Below, in pieces: positions 42,919 through 52,514 of a DNA stretch of 64,000 nt. The DNA is from Caulobacter zeae (GTDB lineage Bacteria; Pseudomonadota; Alphaproteobacteria; Caulobacterales; Caulobacteraceae), in contig NZ_PJRS01000038.1 in assembly GCF_002858925.1 (NCBI RefSeq), forward strand, positions 62,001-126,000. Reading direction: 5' to 3'. The notes below the pieces were generated by a model. That model saw nothing but the letters and a program-made list of their open reading frames with translations. It made no database searches and was not told the origin of the DNA. Each line of letters starts with the position of its first letter. Position 1 is the first letter of the stretch. Made by a program: the position numbers and the translations under genes.

Positions 42919-44061
42919 ATGCAGCGGACCCAGGAAATCACAATGTCAAAGCACTATCCGATCAAGGCCGCCGTGGTGCGCGAACCGCGCGCGCCTCTGG
43001 TGCTCGAAGACGGCCACATCGAAGCGCCCCGGCCCGACGAGGTGCTGGTGCGGGTGGTGGCCAGCGGCGTGTGCCATACCGACATGGTCGTGCGCGACCA
43101 GCTGTTCAAAACACCCCTACCGATGGTGCTGGGCCACGAGGGCGCGGGCATCGTCGAGGCGGTCGGCGAGGCCGTCACCGAGGTCGTCCCGGGCGACCAT
43201 GTGGTGATGACCTACATGTGGTGCGGCCATTGCCACACCTGCGAGAGCGGCCACCCGGCCCACTGCGAGAACATGGGGGCGCTGAACTTCGGCGGCGGTC
43301 GCCTGGACGGCTCGCACGCCACCACCGACGCGCAGGGCCAGCCCGTCCACGACCACTTCTTCGGCCAGTCGTCGTTCTCGACCCTGGCGCTGGCCAACGA
43401 GAAGAACATCGTCAAGGTCGACAAGGACGCGCCACTGGAGCTGCTGGGTCCGCTCGGCTGCGGCATTCAAACCGGCTCGGGCGCGGTTCTGCAGGCGCTG
43501 GGCGTCAAGCCGGGCTCCAGTTTCGCCGCGTTCGGCACGGGCGCGGTGGGGCTGGCGGCGATCATGGCCGCCAAGATCGCCGGCGCCACCAAGATCATCG
43601 CCGTGGACGTCACGCCCAGCCGCCTGGATCTCGCCAAGAAATTGGGCGCGACGCACGTCGTCAACAGCCGTGAGACCGACCCGGTGGCGGCGATCCGCGA
43701 GATCACAGGCGGCGGCGCGGACTACACCCTGGAATGTAGCGGCCGCGCCCCGGTCCTGCGCCAGGCCATCGACGCCCTGGCGGTCCTGGGCCAATGCGGG
43801 ATCGTCGGCGCCACGCCCGAGGGGACGGAAACCCCCATAAACATCAACGACCTGATGATCCCCGGCCGGCGGATCGTCGGCATCGTCCAGGGCGACGTCG
43901 TCTCCAAGATCTTCATCCCGATGCTGATCGAGTTCCATCGCCAGGGGCGCTTTCCCTTCGACAAGCTCGTGCGGTTCTACCCCTTCGACCAGATCAACCA
44001 GGCCATCGCCGACTCCGAAGCCGGCGTGACCATCAAGCCGATCCTGCGGATGCCCGCCTGA
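42919..44061 (+). CDS. Zn-dependent aryl-alcohol dehydrogenase
   Basis: 380 residues from ATG 42919 (AAGGAG nine bases upstream); ATG 42943 with AGGAA is a good alternative. MDR-type medium-chain dehydrogenase: catalytic-zinc ligands in SGVCHTD and GHEGAG, structural-zinc Cys cluster CGHCHTCESGHPAHC, cofactor fold FGTGAVGLAAIMAAK followed by AVDVTPSR (Asp, so NAD). The insert NFGGGRLDGSHA and HDHFFGQSSFS are features of aryl or benzyl alcohol dehydrogenases. It would oxidise an aromatic alcohol to the aldehyde, which the next gene product then oxidises. Gap to that gene: 30 bp. Confidence 0.9.
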   Translation: MQRTQEITMSKHYPIKAAVVREPRAPLVLEDGHIEAPRPDEVLVRVVASGVCHTDMVVRDQLFKTPLPMVLGHEGAGIVEAVGEAVTEVVPGDHVVMTYMWCGHCHTCESGHPAHCENMGALNFGGGRLDGSHATTDAQGQPVHDHFFGQSSFSTLALANEKNIVKVDKDAPLELLGPLGCGIQTGSGAVLQALGVKPGSSFAAFGTGAVGLAAIMAAKIAGATKIIAVDVTPSRLDLAKKLGATHVVNSRETDPVAAIREITGGGADYTLECSGRAPVLRQAIDALAVLGQCGIVGATPEGTETPININDLMIPGRRIVGIVQGDVVSKIFIPMLIEFHRQGRFPFDKLVRFYPFDQINQAIADSEAGVTIKPILRMPA

Positions 44062-44091
44062 TCGCCCGCTGTCTCACCAAGGACCTCTGTC

Positions 44092-45543
44092 ATGGAAACT
44101 GAACTGACGATCGACAATACCCGGCGTCCGAGCGCCTCGGGCAAGACCTTCGAGCGCCGCGGCCCGGTGAGCGGCGAGCTCGTCACCACCGCCGCGGCCG
44201 CCACGGTGGCGGACGCTCAGGATGCGGCCGATTCCGCCGCCGCGGCCTTCAAGACCTGGTCGCGCACCGGTCCGACGCAACGCCGAGCGATCCTGCTCAA
44301 GGCCGCCGACATCCTGGAGACCAAGCTCGAGGCGTTCAAGTCGGCCATGGCGCTAGAGATCGGCGCGGCCGAGGCCTGGGCCATGTTCAATGTGATGGGT
44401 TCGGCGGCCCTGTTTCGCGAGGCCGCCGGCCTGACCACCCAGATTCAGGGCGAGACCATCCCGACCGACAAGCCCGGGACCCTGTCGATGACGCTGCGCC
44501 AATCGGCCGGCGTTGTGTTGTCGATCGTACCGTGGAACGGGCCGGTGCTGCTGGCCGCCCGGGCGATCGCCTATCCGATCGCCTGCGGCAACAGCGTGGT
44601 GTTCAAGGCGTCCGAAAGCAGCCCCATGACCCACGCCCTGATCGCCGAGGCGCTTTACGAGGCGGGCTTGCCGGCTGGGGTGCTGAACTTCCTGACCAAC
44701 GCTCCTGAAGACGCCGCCGACGTCATCGACGCCCTGATCGCCCATCCGGCCGTGCGCCGGATCAACTTCACCGGCTCGACGCGGGTCGGCCGGATCATCG
44801 CGCAGAAGGCCGCCACCCAGCTCAAGCCCTGCCTGCTGGAGCTGGGCGGCAAGGCGCCGTTCGTGGTGCTGGACGATGCGGACCTGGACGGGGCGGTCAA
44901 CGCCGCCATTTTCGGCTCGTTCCTCTATCAAGGCCAGATTTGCATGTCGACCGAGCGCTTCGTGGTCGACAGCAAGGTGGCCGACGCCTTCGTGGGGAAA
45001 TTCGCTCAGCGCGCCGCGGCCCTGCCGGTCGGCGATCCGGCCAATGGCGCAGCCTGCGTCATCGGCCCGGTGATTTCCAAGGCCTCGGGCGGCCGGATCA
45101 ACGGCCTGATCGACGACGCCCTGGCCAAGGGCGCGGTCCTGGCCGCCGGCGGCAAGGCCGATGGCGCGATCATGCCCGCCACCATCGTCGACCATGTGAC
45201 CCCCGGCATGGAGATCTATGACGAGGAGACCTTCGGCCCGATCACCACCATCGTGCGGGTCGACGGCGTCGAAGAGGCCGTGCGGGTGGCTAACGACACC
45301 CCTTATGGCCTGTCCTCGGCGGTGTTCGGGCGCGACGTCACCCGCGCCCTGGACGTGGCCTCGCGCATCGAGGCCGGCTGCGTGCACATCAATGGCGCGA
45401 CGGTCCAGAACGAGCCGCAGGCTCCCTATGGCGGCATGAAGCAGTCCGGCTATGGCCGCTTCGACGGCCGCGCGGTGATCGACCAGTTCACCGAACTGAA
45501 GTGGGTCACCATCGAACAGGCCAGCCAGCCCTACCCGTTCTAG
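44092..45543 (+). CDS. Aldehyde dehydrogenase (vanillin/salicylaldehyde-type)
   Basis: 483 residues. The catalytic Glu is in LELGGKAPFVV and the nucleophile Cys in GQICMSTERF; NAD-binding marks are VPWNGPVLLAARAIAYPIACGN and NFTGSTRVGR. The C-terminus PYGGMKQSGYGRFDG is typical. GQICMS and the absence of a long N-terminus fit the salicylaldehyde, benzaldehyde and vanillin dehydrogenases. With the preceding alcohol dehydrogenase it would turn an aromatic alcohol into the acid, under control of the divergent LysR regulator. Specificity cannot be fixed from sequence alone. Confidence 0.9.
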   Translation: METELTIDNTRRPSASGKTFERRGPVSGELVTTAAAATVADAQDAADSAAAAFKTWSRTGPTQRRAILLKAADILETKLEAFKSAMALEIGAAEAWAMFNVMGSAALFREAAGLTTQIQGETIPTDKPGTLSMTLRQSAGVVLSIVPWNGPVLLAARAIAYPIACGNSVVFKASESSPMTHALIAEALYEAGLPAGVLNFLTNAPEDAADVIDALIAHPAVRRINFTGSTRVGRIIAQKAATQLKPCLLELGGKAPFVVLDDADLDGAVNAAIFGSFLYQGQICMSTERFVVDSKVADAFVGKFAQRAAALPVGDPANGAACVIGPVISKASGGRINGLIDDALAKGAVLAAGGKADGAIMPATIVDHVTPGMEIYDEETFGPITTIVRVDGVEEAVRVANDTPYGLSSAVFGRDVTRALDVASRIEAGCVHINGATVQNEPQAPYGGMKQSGYGRFDGRAVIDQFTELKWVTIEQASQPYPF

Positions 45544-45555
45544 GCTGGCCTGGGC

Positions 45556-45594
45556 GGCGCGCATCCTCCCCATCCCCCCAAAGGGATGCGCGCC
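45556..45594 (+). terminator. Hairpin after the aldehyde dehydrogenase gene
   Basis: An 11-bp perfect stem (GGCGCGCATCC / GGATGCGCGCC) with a 17-base loop starts 13 bases past the stop. Only scattered T follow. It separates the dehydrogenase operon from the efflux operon. Confidence 0.65.
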
Positions 45595-45665
45595 GTCCAC
45601 TCCTCTTCACTTTTCGCCCAAGCCCCCAGGTCCGCGATCCGGGGGACGCACCCGTAGAAAGTCCC

Positions 45666-47108
45666 ATGCGCCCTACCCGCCGCACCGCGCGCGCCGCGCT
45701 CGCCGCCCTGCTGGTCTCGACCCTGCCGCTCGTTGGTTGCGCGGGGATGGGCGGCGTCGCGCCCAGCCAGGCGCGCCTGACCGACCCATCCCGTCTGGCC
45801 GCATCCAGGACCCTGGAGGGGGTGACCTTGTCGCCCGCCGCCTGGCCGGCAAGCGACTGGTGGAAGCGCTATGGCGACCCTCAACTGGACGCCCTGGTCG
45901 CCGAGGTCCTGGCAGACAACCCCAGCCTCGGGGCGGCCCAGGCCCGCATTGACCAGGCCTTGGCGCTGAGCGGCGCGGCGCGGGCTGCGCAAAACCTGCA
46001 GGCCAATCTCAACGCAAAGGCCACGCAGCAACGGTTCAGCGGCCACAGCACCACGCCCCACCCGCTCGCCGGGTCCTGGGACTGGTTCAACGACGCGACC
46101 CTGGCGACCAGCTACGATCTGGACTTCTGGGGCAAGAACAAGAGCCTCATCGAGGCGTCGCTCGATCGCCTTCACGCCAGCCAGATCGACAGCCAGGCCG
46201 CGCGGCTGATGCTAGCCTATTCGACCACCCAGGTCTATTTCCGCCTGGCCCAGGCCCATGATCAGCTGGATCTGGCCGAGAGCGTGGTCAAGCAGCGCGA
46301 GGACACGCTCGAACTGGTCCGCCAGCGCGTGGCCGCAGGGCTGGATTCGACCGTCGACCTCAAGCAGGCCCAGGCCGCCCTGCCCCCGGCGCGCCAACAG
46401 GTCCTGACCCAGCGCGAGGCGGTCGACCTGGCGCGCTCTCAGCTGGCGGCGCTGACCGGAAAGGGCCCAGACCGCGGCCGCGCCGTGCAGCGCCCGAGCC
46501 TGTCGCTGAGCCAGACCCTCGCCCTGCCCGCCGACCTGCCTGCCGAACTCCTGGGCCGACGCCCCGACGTCGTGGCGCAGCGCTGGCGGGTTGAGGCCTC
46601 GGCCAAGGACATCAAGGCCGCCAAGGCGCAGTTCTACCCCAACATCAGCCTCAACGCCTATGTCGGCTCCCAGAGCCTGGGGCTGGATCACTGGGTCCAG
46701 GGCGGCAGCGCCATCGCCGGCATCGGGCCGGCCCTGACCCTGCCGATCTTCGACGGCGGTCGTTTGCGCGCCAATCTGGGCGCGCGCAACGCCGAGCACG
46801 ACCTGGCCGTCGAGCAGTACAACCAGACCCTCGTCGAGGCGATGCGCGACGTCGTCGACCAGATCACCGCCCAGCAGTGGTTCGATCAGCAGAGGGCCGA
46901 GCAGGTCGATGCGGTCGAGACGGCCGAGGCGGCCTATGACCTGGCTGTACAACGCTACCGCAGCGGCCTGACCCCCTACCTGCAGGTGCTCATCGCCCAG
47001 AGCCAGGTCTTCGCCCAGCGTAAGCAGCTTATCGACCTGCAGGTTCGCGCCTTGCAGCTGGACGCCAACCTCGCCCGCGCCCTGGGCGGCGGCGTGCTCG
47101 ACAGCTGA
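45666..47108 (+). CDS. TolC/NodT-family outer-membrane efflux lipoprotein
   Basis: 480 residues from ATG 45666; the upstream open frame is an extension through the terminator region. A lipoprotein signal ends in LPLVGCAG, giving an acylated Cys near residue 28. Two repeated OEP domains of coiled-coil hairpins follow, with WWKRYGDPQLDALVAEVL, TSYDLDFWGKNKSLIEAS and a late SLGLDHWVQGG. It provides the outer-membrane channel for the membrane-fusion protein and MFS pump encoded next. Gene order OMP-MFP-MFS is common in proteobacterial efflux operons. Confidence 0.9.
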   Translation: MRPTRRTARAALAALLVSTLPLVGCAGMGGVAPSQARLTDPSRLAASRTLEGVTLSPAAWPASDWWKRYGDPQLDALVAEVLADNPSLGAAQARIDQALALSGAARAAQNLQANLNAKATQQRFSGHSTTPHPLAGSWDWFNDATLATSYDLDFWGKNKSLIEASLDRLHASQIDSQAARLMLAYSTTQVYFRLAQAHDQLDLAESVVKQREDTLELVRQRVAAGLDSTVDLKQAQAALPPARQQVLTQREAVDLARSQLAALTGKGPDRGRAVQRPSLSLSQTLALPADLPAELLGRRPDVVAQRWRVEASAKDIKAAKAQFYPNISLNAYVGSQSLGLDHWVQGGSAIAGIGPALTLPIFDGGRLRANLGARNAEHDLAVEQYNQTLVEAMRDVVDQITAQQWFDQQRAEQVDAVETAEAAYDLAVQRYRSGLTPYLQVLIAQSQVFAQRKQLIDLQVRALQLDANLARALGGGVLDS

Positions 47109-47136
47109 TCTCCTCATTCCTCAAGCCTTGAAATCC

Positions 47137-48330
47137 ATGACCCAGACACAGCCTCCCGCCGGCTCGCCCGCCGCACCTGGCTTTTTCGCCCGCCATCGCG
47201 CCAGCACCGCCCTGGGCCTCGTTCTGCTCTGCGCCGGTCTCTATTTCGGCGGCCGCGAGCTCTTGTGGGGCCGCGACCTGCAAGTCACCGAGGACGCCTA
47301 TGTCGAGGGCAATGTCGTCCAGGTGACGCCGCAGACCACCGGCACGGTGGTGGCGATCGCCGCCGACAACACCGACCGGGTCATGGCCGGCCAGTCGCTG
47401 GTGCGCCTGAACGTCCTTGACGCGCAGCTGTCGCAGGATCGCGCCGAGGCGCAACTGGGCCGCGCCGTGCGACAGGTTCGCGGCCAGTTCGCCGCGGCCG
47501 CCCAGATGCAGGCGACGATCGACCAGCGCCGCGCCGACCTGTCGCGCGCCCAAGCCGACTACGAGCGACGCGCGCCGCTGGGCAAGACCGGCGCGATCTC
47601 GATGGAGGAGATCCGGCATGCCGAGGAAAGCCTGCGCGCGGCCCAGGCGGCCCTGGTCGCCGCCCAGCAACAATATGCCGGCAGCCAGGCGCTGATCGAC
47701 GGCATGGCCATAGAGGCCCATCCGGACGTTGCGGTCGCAGCCGCCCAGGTGCGCGAAGCCTATATCGCCGTCCATCGCGCCCAGCTGAAGGCGCCGGTTT
47801 CAGGCATGGTCACTAAGCGCGCCGTGCAGGTCGGCCAGCGGGTTACGCCGGGCGCGGCCTTGATGTCGATCGTGCCCCTCGACCAACTTTGGGTGACCGC
47901 CAACCTCAAGGAATCCCAACTGGCCAATCTGCGCGTCGGCCAACCCGTGCAGCTGAGCGCCGATATCTATGGCGGCAAGCTGCGATACTCCGGACGGGTC
48001 GTCGGCCTGGACGCGGGCACCGGCAGCGCCTTTGCCCTCCTCCCAGCGCAGAACGCCACGGGTAACTGGATCAAGACCGTTCAGCGCGTTCCGGTCCGCA
48101 TCGCGCTGGATCCCGGCCAGCTGCGCGACAACCCCTTGCGCATCGGCCTGTCGATGCGCGTGGAGATCGACACACGCGGCCATCGCGGCGTCAGCATCAC
48201 CCAGGCGCGGTCCCGCCAGGCCCAGGCTTATGCGACCGCGATCTTCGACGATGAGGACGCCGGGGCCCAGGCGCAGGTGCGCCGGATCATCGCCCGCAAC
48301 CTCACGCCTGCGTCGGCCCCACGCTCATGA
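47137..48330 (+). CDS. EmrA/HlyD-family membrane fusion protein
   Basis: 397 residues from ATG 47137; a TTG at 47128 is an in-frame alternative and neither has a strong ribosome-binding site. One N-terminal transmembrane helix (ASTALGLVLLCAGLYFGG). The biotinyl-lipoyl domain begins EDAYVEGNVVQVTPQTTGTVV, typical of EmrA. A long Ala/Gln-rich coiled coil covers about 95-200, then KAPVSGMVTKRAVQVGQ and a beta-barrel. It bridges the MFS pump and the TolC-like channel. Its stop overlaps the pump start (ATGA). Confidence 0.9.
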   Translation: MTQTQPPAGSPAAPGFFARHRASTALGLVLLCAGLYFGGRELLWGRDLQVTEDAYVEGNVVQVTPQTTGTVVAIAADNTDRVMAGQSLVRLNVLDAQLSQDRAEAQLGRAVRQVRGQFAAAAQMQATIDQRRADLSRAQADYERRAPLGKTGAISMEEIRHAEESLRAAQAALVAAQQQYAGSQALIDGMAIEAHPDVAVAAAQVREAYIAVHRAQLKAPVSGMVTKRAVQVGQRVTPGAALMSIVPLDQLWVTANLKESQLANLRVGQPVQLSADIYGGKLRYSGRVVGLDAGTGSAFALLPAQNATGNWIKTVQRVPVRIALDPGQLRDNPLRIGLSMRVEIDTRGHRGVSITQARSRQAQAYATAIFDDEDAGAQAQVRRIIARNLTPASAPRS

Positions 48331-49856
48331 GCCGCGCCGCGCCACACCCCGGCGCCCGGCGGCTGACGATCCTGCTGCTGACCGCTCTGGAGTTTCTGCA
48401 GTCGGGCATGGTGGCCTTCGCCGCCGGCCCGATCATGGGCGAGATCGGCGCCTCCCCGGAGGAGTTCAGCGTCGCGACGGCCGGCTACGCCGCCTTGGCG
48501 GTCCTGACCATCGCCAAGCAGCGCTGGCTGGTCGAGCGCCTGGGCTGGCGCCGCTACGTCCAGCTTTCGCTGACCATCTTCGCGATCGGCGCCATGGTCT
48601 GCGCGCTGAGCCGGGGCTTTGGAGAGTTTTTCCTGGGCCGTTGCGTAATGGGCCTGGGCGGGGCCGCGTTCATGACCTCCGGCCGGGTCATGGTGCAGCA
48701 CTTCGCGCCGGGGCCCCAGCGGTTCGGGGGCATCAAGTTCTTCGCCTCGGGCCTGGGAGGCGGCATCGCCCTGGCCCCAGGTCTGGCGGCCCTGGCCGTG
48801 GCCGGGGACGCCTGGAACGCGATCTTCGTTATCCTGGCCAGCCTGGCGCTGGCGACCGCCATGGTGGCCAGCTTCGCCCTGCCCTCGGAGCCGGCCGCGC
48901 CCCACGAGCGTAGCCAGTCCCATCCCTTTCTGGCGCTTTCGTTCGGCGCGGGCAGCTTCTTGCTGCTCTTCGTCCTGCAGCGCGCCCAGTACGACTTCTA
49001 CAGCAATCTTTCGCTCCTGCTGCTGGGGCTGGGCGCGGCGGCGCTGCTGCTCTGGCATCCGTTCTGGCTGATGCGCGGTCACGCCCGGCCGCTGCTGGCG
49101 CTCAAGCCTTTGGCCCAGAAGCGCTACGGCGTCGGGCTGGGGATCTATTTCGTCGCCTATGTCGCCCTGGGAGCCAACACCTACATGCTGCCCGTCTTCA
49201 TGCAGAAGACGTTGGGCTTTGCTTGGCAGACGGTGGGCGGTTTCCAGACGCTGGGCTTGTCGGCCGCCCTGCTGACCTGGTTGGTCATGGCCAAGACGCT
49301 CCCCCGCTGGCCAAAGCCGAAGAAGTATTTCGTGGCCGGCTTTCTGGCCTTGGGCGCCTTTGGACTGCGGCTGTCGGGCCTGACGGGCGGGGCGGATCTT
49401 TGGCGCCAAGTCTTGCCGGCGCTGTTGCTCAACGGCGCCTTCATCATGTTGCTGATGGCCACCACGGCCAATCAGACCTTCCGCGACTTCCAGCAGCATG
49501 AGGCGACCATGACCAGCGCCCAGCAGCTGAAGAACATGGTCGGCCAGATCGGCACGTCGGTGGGCGTCGCGGTCGCCACAATTCTCCTTCAGTGGCGCAC
49601 TACGGCCCATTACGCGGTCCTCAACAACCGGTTCACCGCGGGCGATCCCGCCTTCGCCCCGGCGGCGCAGAACCTCGCAAACGCGCTGGACGCCCACATG
49701 GCCCCCGGTCAGGCCAGCGCCGCGGCGCTGGGACAGCTGGCCCAGCAGCTGGCCCAGCAGGCCAGCCTGCTGGCCTGTCTCGACTACTTCGTGGTGATCG
49801 CCGTTGTTGGCCTGGTCGGCGCGGCGGTGATGGCGCTGCAGCGCGTGATGGAATAG
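48327..49856 (+). CDS. EmrB-like MFS drug efflux transporter (DHA2-type)
   Basis: 509 residues with about fourteen predicted transmembrane helices, the DHA2 topology. The first helix (LTILLLTALEFLQSGMVAFAAGPIMGEIG) and the motif-C-like region RCVMGLGGAAFMTSGRVMV are visible. The usual EmrB motif D1 in helix one is less conserved than in classic EmrB. Probably exports hydrophobic or aromatic acids through the EmrA- and TolC-like partners. ATG overlaps the fusion protein stop. A LysR gene 62 bp downstream may be its regulator or the regulator of the next operon. Confidence 0.88.
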   Translation: MSRAAPHPGARRLTILLLTALEFLQSGMVAFAAGPIMGEIGASPEEFSVATAGYAALAVLTIAKQRWLVERLGWRRYVQLSLTIFAIGAMVCALSRGFGEFFLGRCVMGLGGAAFMTSGRVMVQHFAPGPQRFGGIKFFASGLGGGIALAPGLAALAVAGDAWNAIFVILASLALATAMVASFALPSEPAAPHERSQSHPFLALSFGAGSFLLLFVLQRAQYDFYSNLSLLLLGLGAAALLLWHPFWLMRGHARPLLALKPLAQKRYGVGLGIYFVAYVALGANTYMLPVFMQKTLGFAWQTVGGFQTLGLSAALLTWLVMAKTLPRWPKPKKYFVAGFLALGAFGLRLSGLTGGADLWRQVLPALLLNGAFIMLLMATTANQTFRDFQQHEATMTSAQQLKNMVGQIGTSVGVAVATILLQWRTTAHYAVLNNRFTAGDPAFAPAAQNLANALDAHMAPGQASAAALGQLAQQLAQQASLLACLDYFVVIAVVGLVGAAVMALQRVME

Positions 49857-49918
49857 CGTCCGCGCACCCGATCGCGCGCTGGCTCGGCGCGCCCGTCAAT
49901 CAAGCCGTTTGGTAGGGA

Positions 49919-50800
49919 ATGGACCGTTTGCAGGCCATGGCCGTGTTCGTCCGCACGGTGGAGTTGGGCTCGTTCAGCGCCGCGGCGGACGCATTGCTGA
50001 TGTCGCCCCAGCTCGTGGGCAAGCACGTGCAAAGGCTCGAGCAGCATCTAGGGGTTCAGCTGCTGTTACGCACGACGCGGCGCCAGAGCCTGACCGACTT
50101 TGGCCGAACCTTCTACGATCGCGCCAAGATCATCCTGGCCGAGGTGGAAGCCGCCGAGGGACTGGCGGCAGAGACCCAGGCGGCCCCGACCGGACGCCTG
50201 CGGATCAACGCCCCCGTGAGCTTTGGCATGAACACCTTGGCGCCGGCCCTCCCCGACTACATGAAGGCCCATCCTCAGGTCGCGGTGGAGCTGACGCTCA
50301 GCAACCGCGCTGTCGATCTCGTCGACGAGGGCTACGACGCGGTGTTTCGGATCGGCGTTCTGTCCGATAGCCAGTTGATGGCCCGCGCCCTGGCCCCCTA
50401 CGAGTTGGTGCTCTGCGCCGCGCCCGCCTATCTGGACGGACGAGCGCCGCTGACCTCGCCGCTCGATCTGCAGGAACACGAATGTCTCGGCTTTTCTCAT
50501 ACCGAGTTGCGGTCGCACTGGACCTTCGAGGGACCTGAAGGCCGCGTGGTCGTTCCCGTGTCGGGACGCCTTATGGTCGATCATGGCGAGCCGCTGCTGT
50601 GCGCCGCCCTGGCCGGGCTGGGCGTGCTGCTTCAGCCGGCGGAGGTCGTGCGTGCGCCGATCGCGCAGGGGCGGCTCGTGCGACTGCTCGAGGACTACAA
50701 GGCGCCCCCTCGCCCCCTGCACCTGCTCTATGCGCCGGACCGTCGCGTGACGCCCAAGCTTAGGAGCTTCATCACCTTCGCCGTCGAGCGGTTCGGCTGA
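49919..50800 (+). CDS. LysR-family regulator (CrgA-like) after the efflux operon
   Basis: 293 residues. Opening MDRLQAMAVFVRTVELGSFSAAADALLMSPQLVGKHVQRLEQHLGVQLL and RTTRRQSLTDFGRTFYDRA are the classic CrgA-group features, regulators often linked to quinone, aromatic or efflux genes. The effector domain starts at GRLRINAPVSFG. It follows the efflux pump gene on the same strand and converges on the quinone oxidoreductase operon (gap 24 bp). Either could be its target. Confidence 0.9.
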   Translation: MDRLQAMAVFVRTVELGSFSAAADALLMSPQLVGKHVQRLEQHLGVQLLLRTTRRQSLTDFGRTFYDRAKIILAEVEAAEGLAAETQAAPTGRLRINAPVSFGMNTLAPALPDYMKAHPQVAVELTLSNRAVDLVDEGYDAVFRIGVLSDSQLMARALAPYELVLCAAPAYLDGRAPLTSPLDLQEHECLGFSHTELRSHWTFEGPEGRVVVPVSGRLMVDHGEPLLCAALAGLGVLLQPAEVVRAPIAQGRLVRLLEDYKAPPRPLHLLYAPDRRVTPKLRSFITFAVERFG

Positions 50801-50824
50801 CCCACGCGCTGGCCGCCCGCGCGC

Positions 50825-51823
50825 TTACTCCGCCGACAGGAGGATCCGCCCCACCTGCCCGCCCGCCTCGAGCCGTCGGTGGGCGGTCTGGGCCTGGCGG
50901 AGCGGCAGGATCTCATAGGGCGGCGGCGACAACACGCCGGCCTGGAGCCCGGCGCAGAGCGCCGCCACCGCGCGTGCGAGCGCGACCCCGTCTAGCGTTT
51001 CGGTGGAATAGCCGGTCAAGACCACCGGCCTGATGAGGTCCCACGCATCGAAGGCGACGTCGCCGCCGCCGACCGCGCCGACGAGGCAGAGCGTCCCGCC
51101 ATCGACCAAGGCCTGGACGCAAGGGGCGAAGCCCGCCCCCCCGACCGTGTCGAAAATCCCGTCATATTGCTTGACGCCCAGCATAGCCGGGCCGCCTCGG
51201 TCGACGACGATGGCGCGCCGGGCTCCCTGCGCGAGCACGCGGTCGACCTGGTTCTGGCGCGTGACCAGACCATGGACTTCTGCGCCGAGCACCTTGCCGA
51301 TCGCGACCGCCGCCGAGCCGACGCCCCCCGCCGCTCCGGTCACCAGAAGACGCCTGCCCGTCAGCGGGCCCAGGCGGCCCAGACCTTCAAAGGCGGTGAC
51401 CCCGGCCAGGCCCAACGCCGCCACGCTCGCCAGATCCAGATCCGGCGGCAAGGGGCATACGGCGCTGGCCGAAACCGAGACGAACTCGGCGTAGGCCCCC
51501 GGGTGTTCGGCGCGCACGCCGCCAAGCCCCTGCATCATGGTGATCACCGTCTGGCCGATCTCCAGATCCATGACGCCATCGGCAAGCTCGACGATGTCAC
51601 CGACGAGCTCGACACCGGGCGTGTAGGGAAAAGGCTTGGCCGACCGGATCGGCCAGATCCCCGCCCGGATCTTCAGGTCGGTATGATTGACAGCCGCCAG
51701 GCGCGTGCGGATCCGGACCAGTCCCGGCGTTAAAGGCGCCAGTCCGCCTGCCCGCCAGGTGAGGACCTCAGGGCCGCCATACCGGTCCATGACGATGGCG
51801 TGGGCGACTTGCGGTTGGGCCAT
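50825..51823 (-). CDS. Quinone oxidoreductase-like MDR protein (zinc-independent)
   Basis: 332 residues from ATG 51823; the longer open frame upstream overlaps the esterase gene in another frame. Medium-chain dehydrogenase fold without the structural zinc Cys cluster: YGGPEVLTWR opening, AVNHTDLKIRAG, PGVELVGDIVE and cofactor loop GAAGGVGSAAVAIGK. These features mark NADPH:quinone reductase or related enoyl reductases. Last gene of the DoxX-dioxygenase-esterase operon, with a 7-bp gap to the esterase stop, which suggests joint action on quinones or electrophilic enones. Confidence 0.88.
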   Translation of the reverse strand: MAQPQVAHAIVMDRYGGPEVLTWRAGGLAPLTPGLVRIRTRLAAVNHTDLKIRAGIWPIRSAKPFPYTPGVELVGDIVELADGVMDLEIGQTVITMMQGLGGVRAEHPGAYAEFVSVSASAVCPLPPDLDLASVAALGLAGVTAFEGLGRLGPLTGRRLLVTGAAGGVGSAAVAIGKVLGAEVHGLVTRQNQVDRVLAQGARRAIVVDRGGPAMLGVKQYDGIFDTVGGAGFAPCVQALVDGGTLCLVGAVGGGDVAFDAWDLIRPVVLTGYSTETLDGVALARAVAALCAGLQAGVLSPPPYEILPLRQAQTAHRRLEAGGQVGRILLSAE

Positions 51824-51830
51824 GACAATC

Positions 51831-52514
51831 TCAGCTTTCGCGCCTGTGCGGCTCGGCGGCCTGGGCAAGGTCCATCCGCCCGCTAGGGAGCCTTGCGGCC
51901 ACATATCGCGCCACCGACTCGACCTGTCGCGGATCGATGCTGTGCCCGTGTTCGGGGATCTGCTCGAATTGGACTTCCGCGCCGATCGCTCGCAGGGCGC
52001 CGGCGGCGTGTTGAGCATCGCTCAGGGCGATGACGCGGTCTTGGGCGCCGTGGCTCATGAAGACGGAAGGCCGGGGCCCTGGATGCGTCAGCAACGGCCC
52101 CGCCGCCAGGCGTCCAGCGAGCGCGACGATCGCGGCGGGCGGCTGCTTGGCGGCCGCCGCCAGATGCAAGGCCAGGATCGCGCCCTGGCTGAAGCCGGCC
52201 ACGACGGCGCGCTCGAGCGGCACGCCGACCAGCGCGCAGGCTTCGTCCAACAGGGTCTCGATCGCCGGCAGGGCCGCTTCGACCCGCGCCTTGCGATTGT
52301 CTTCGCTCACGCCCCTGACGCTGAACCATTGGCGCCCGCCAGGTCCCATGTCGAAAGGCGCAGTTCCGTCGGGCGCGAGAACGGCCGCGTTCGGCAGCCG
52401 CGCCGAAAGCAGACTGGCCAGCGGCCGCATCGCCTCGGCCGAGGCGCCCACGCCGTGCAGGAGCAGGACCAAAGCGTCGGCCTGCGTCGACGGCCCGAAC
52501 CGGAGAACGGTCAT
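51831..52514 (-). CDS. Phospholipase/carboxylesterase-family hydrolase (MhqD-like)
   Basis: 227 residues. Alpha/beta hydrolase of the Abhydrolase_2 (YpfH, MhqD) group: LLLHGVGASAEAM, the elbow GFSQGAILAL with nucleophile Ser, Asp in HGAQDRVIAL and His in EHGHSID. In Bacillus subtilis, MhqD of this family is induced by quinones together with ring-cleavage dioxygenases. Here its start overlaps the dioxygenase stop by 4 bp (ATGA), which implies the two work together. The ester substrate is unknown. Confidence 0.9.
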   Translation of the reverse strand: MTVLRFGPSTQADALVLLLHGVGASAEAMRPLASLLSARLPNAAVLAPDGTAPFDMGPGGRQWFSVRGVSEDNRKARVEAALPAIETLLDEACALVGVPLERAVVAGFSQGAILALHLAAAAKQPPAAIVALAGRLAAGPLLTHPGPRPSVFMSHGAQDRVIALSDAQHAAGALRAIGAEVQFEQIPEHGHSIDPRQVESVARYVAARLPSGRMDLAQAAEPHRRES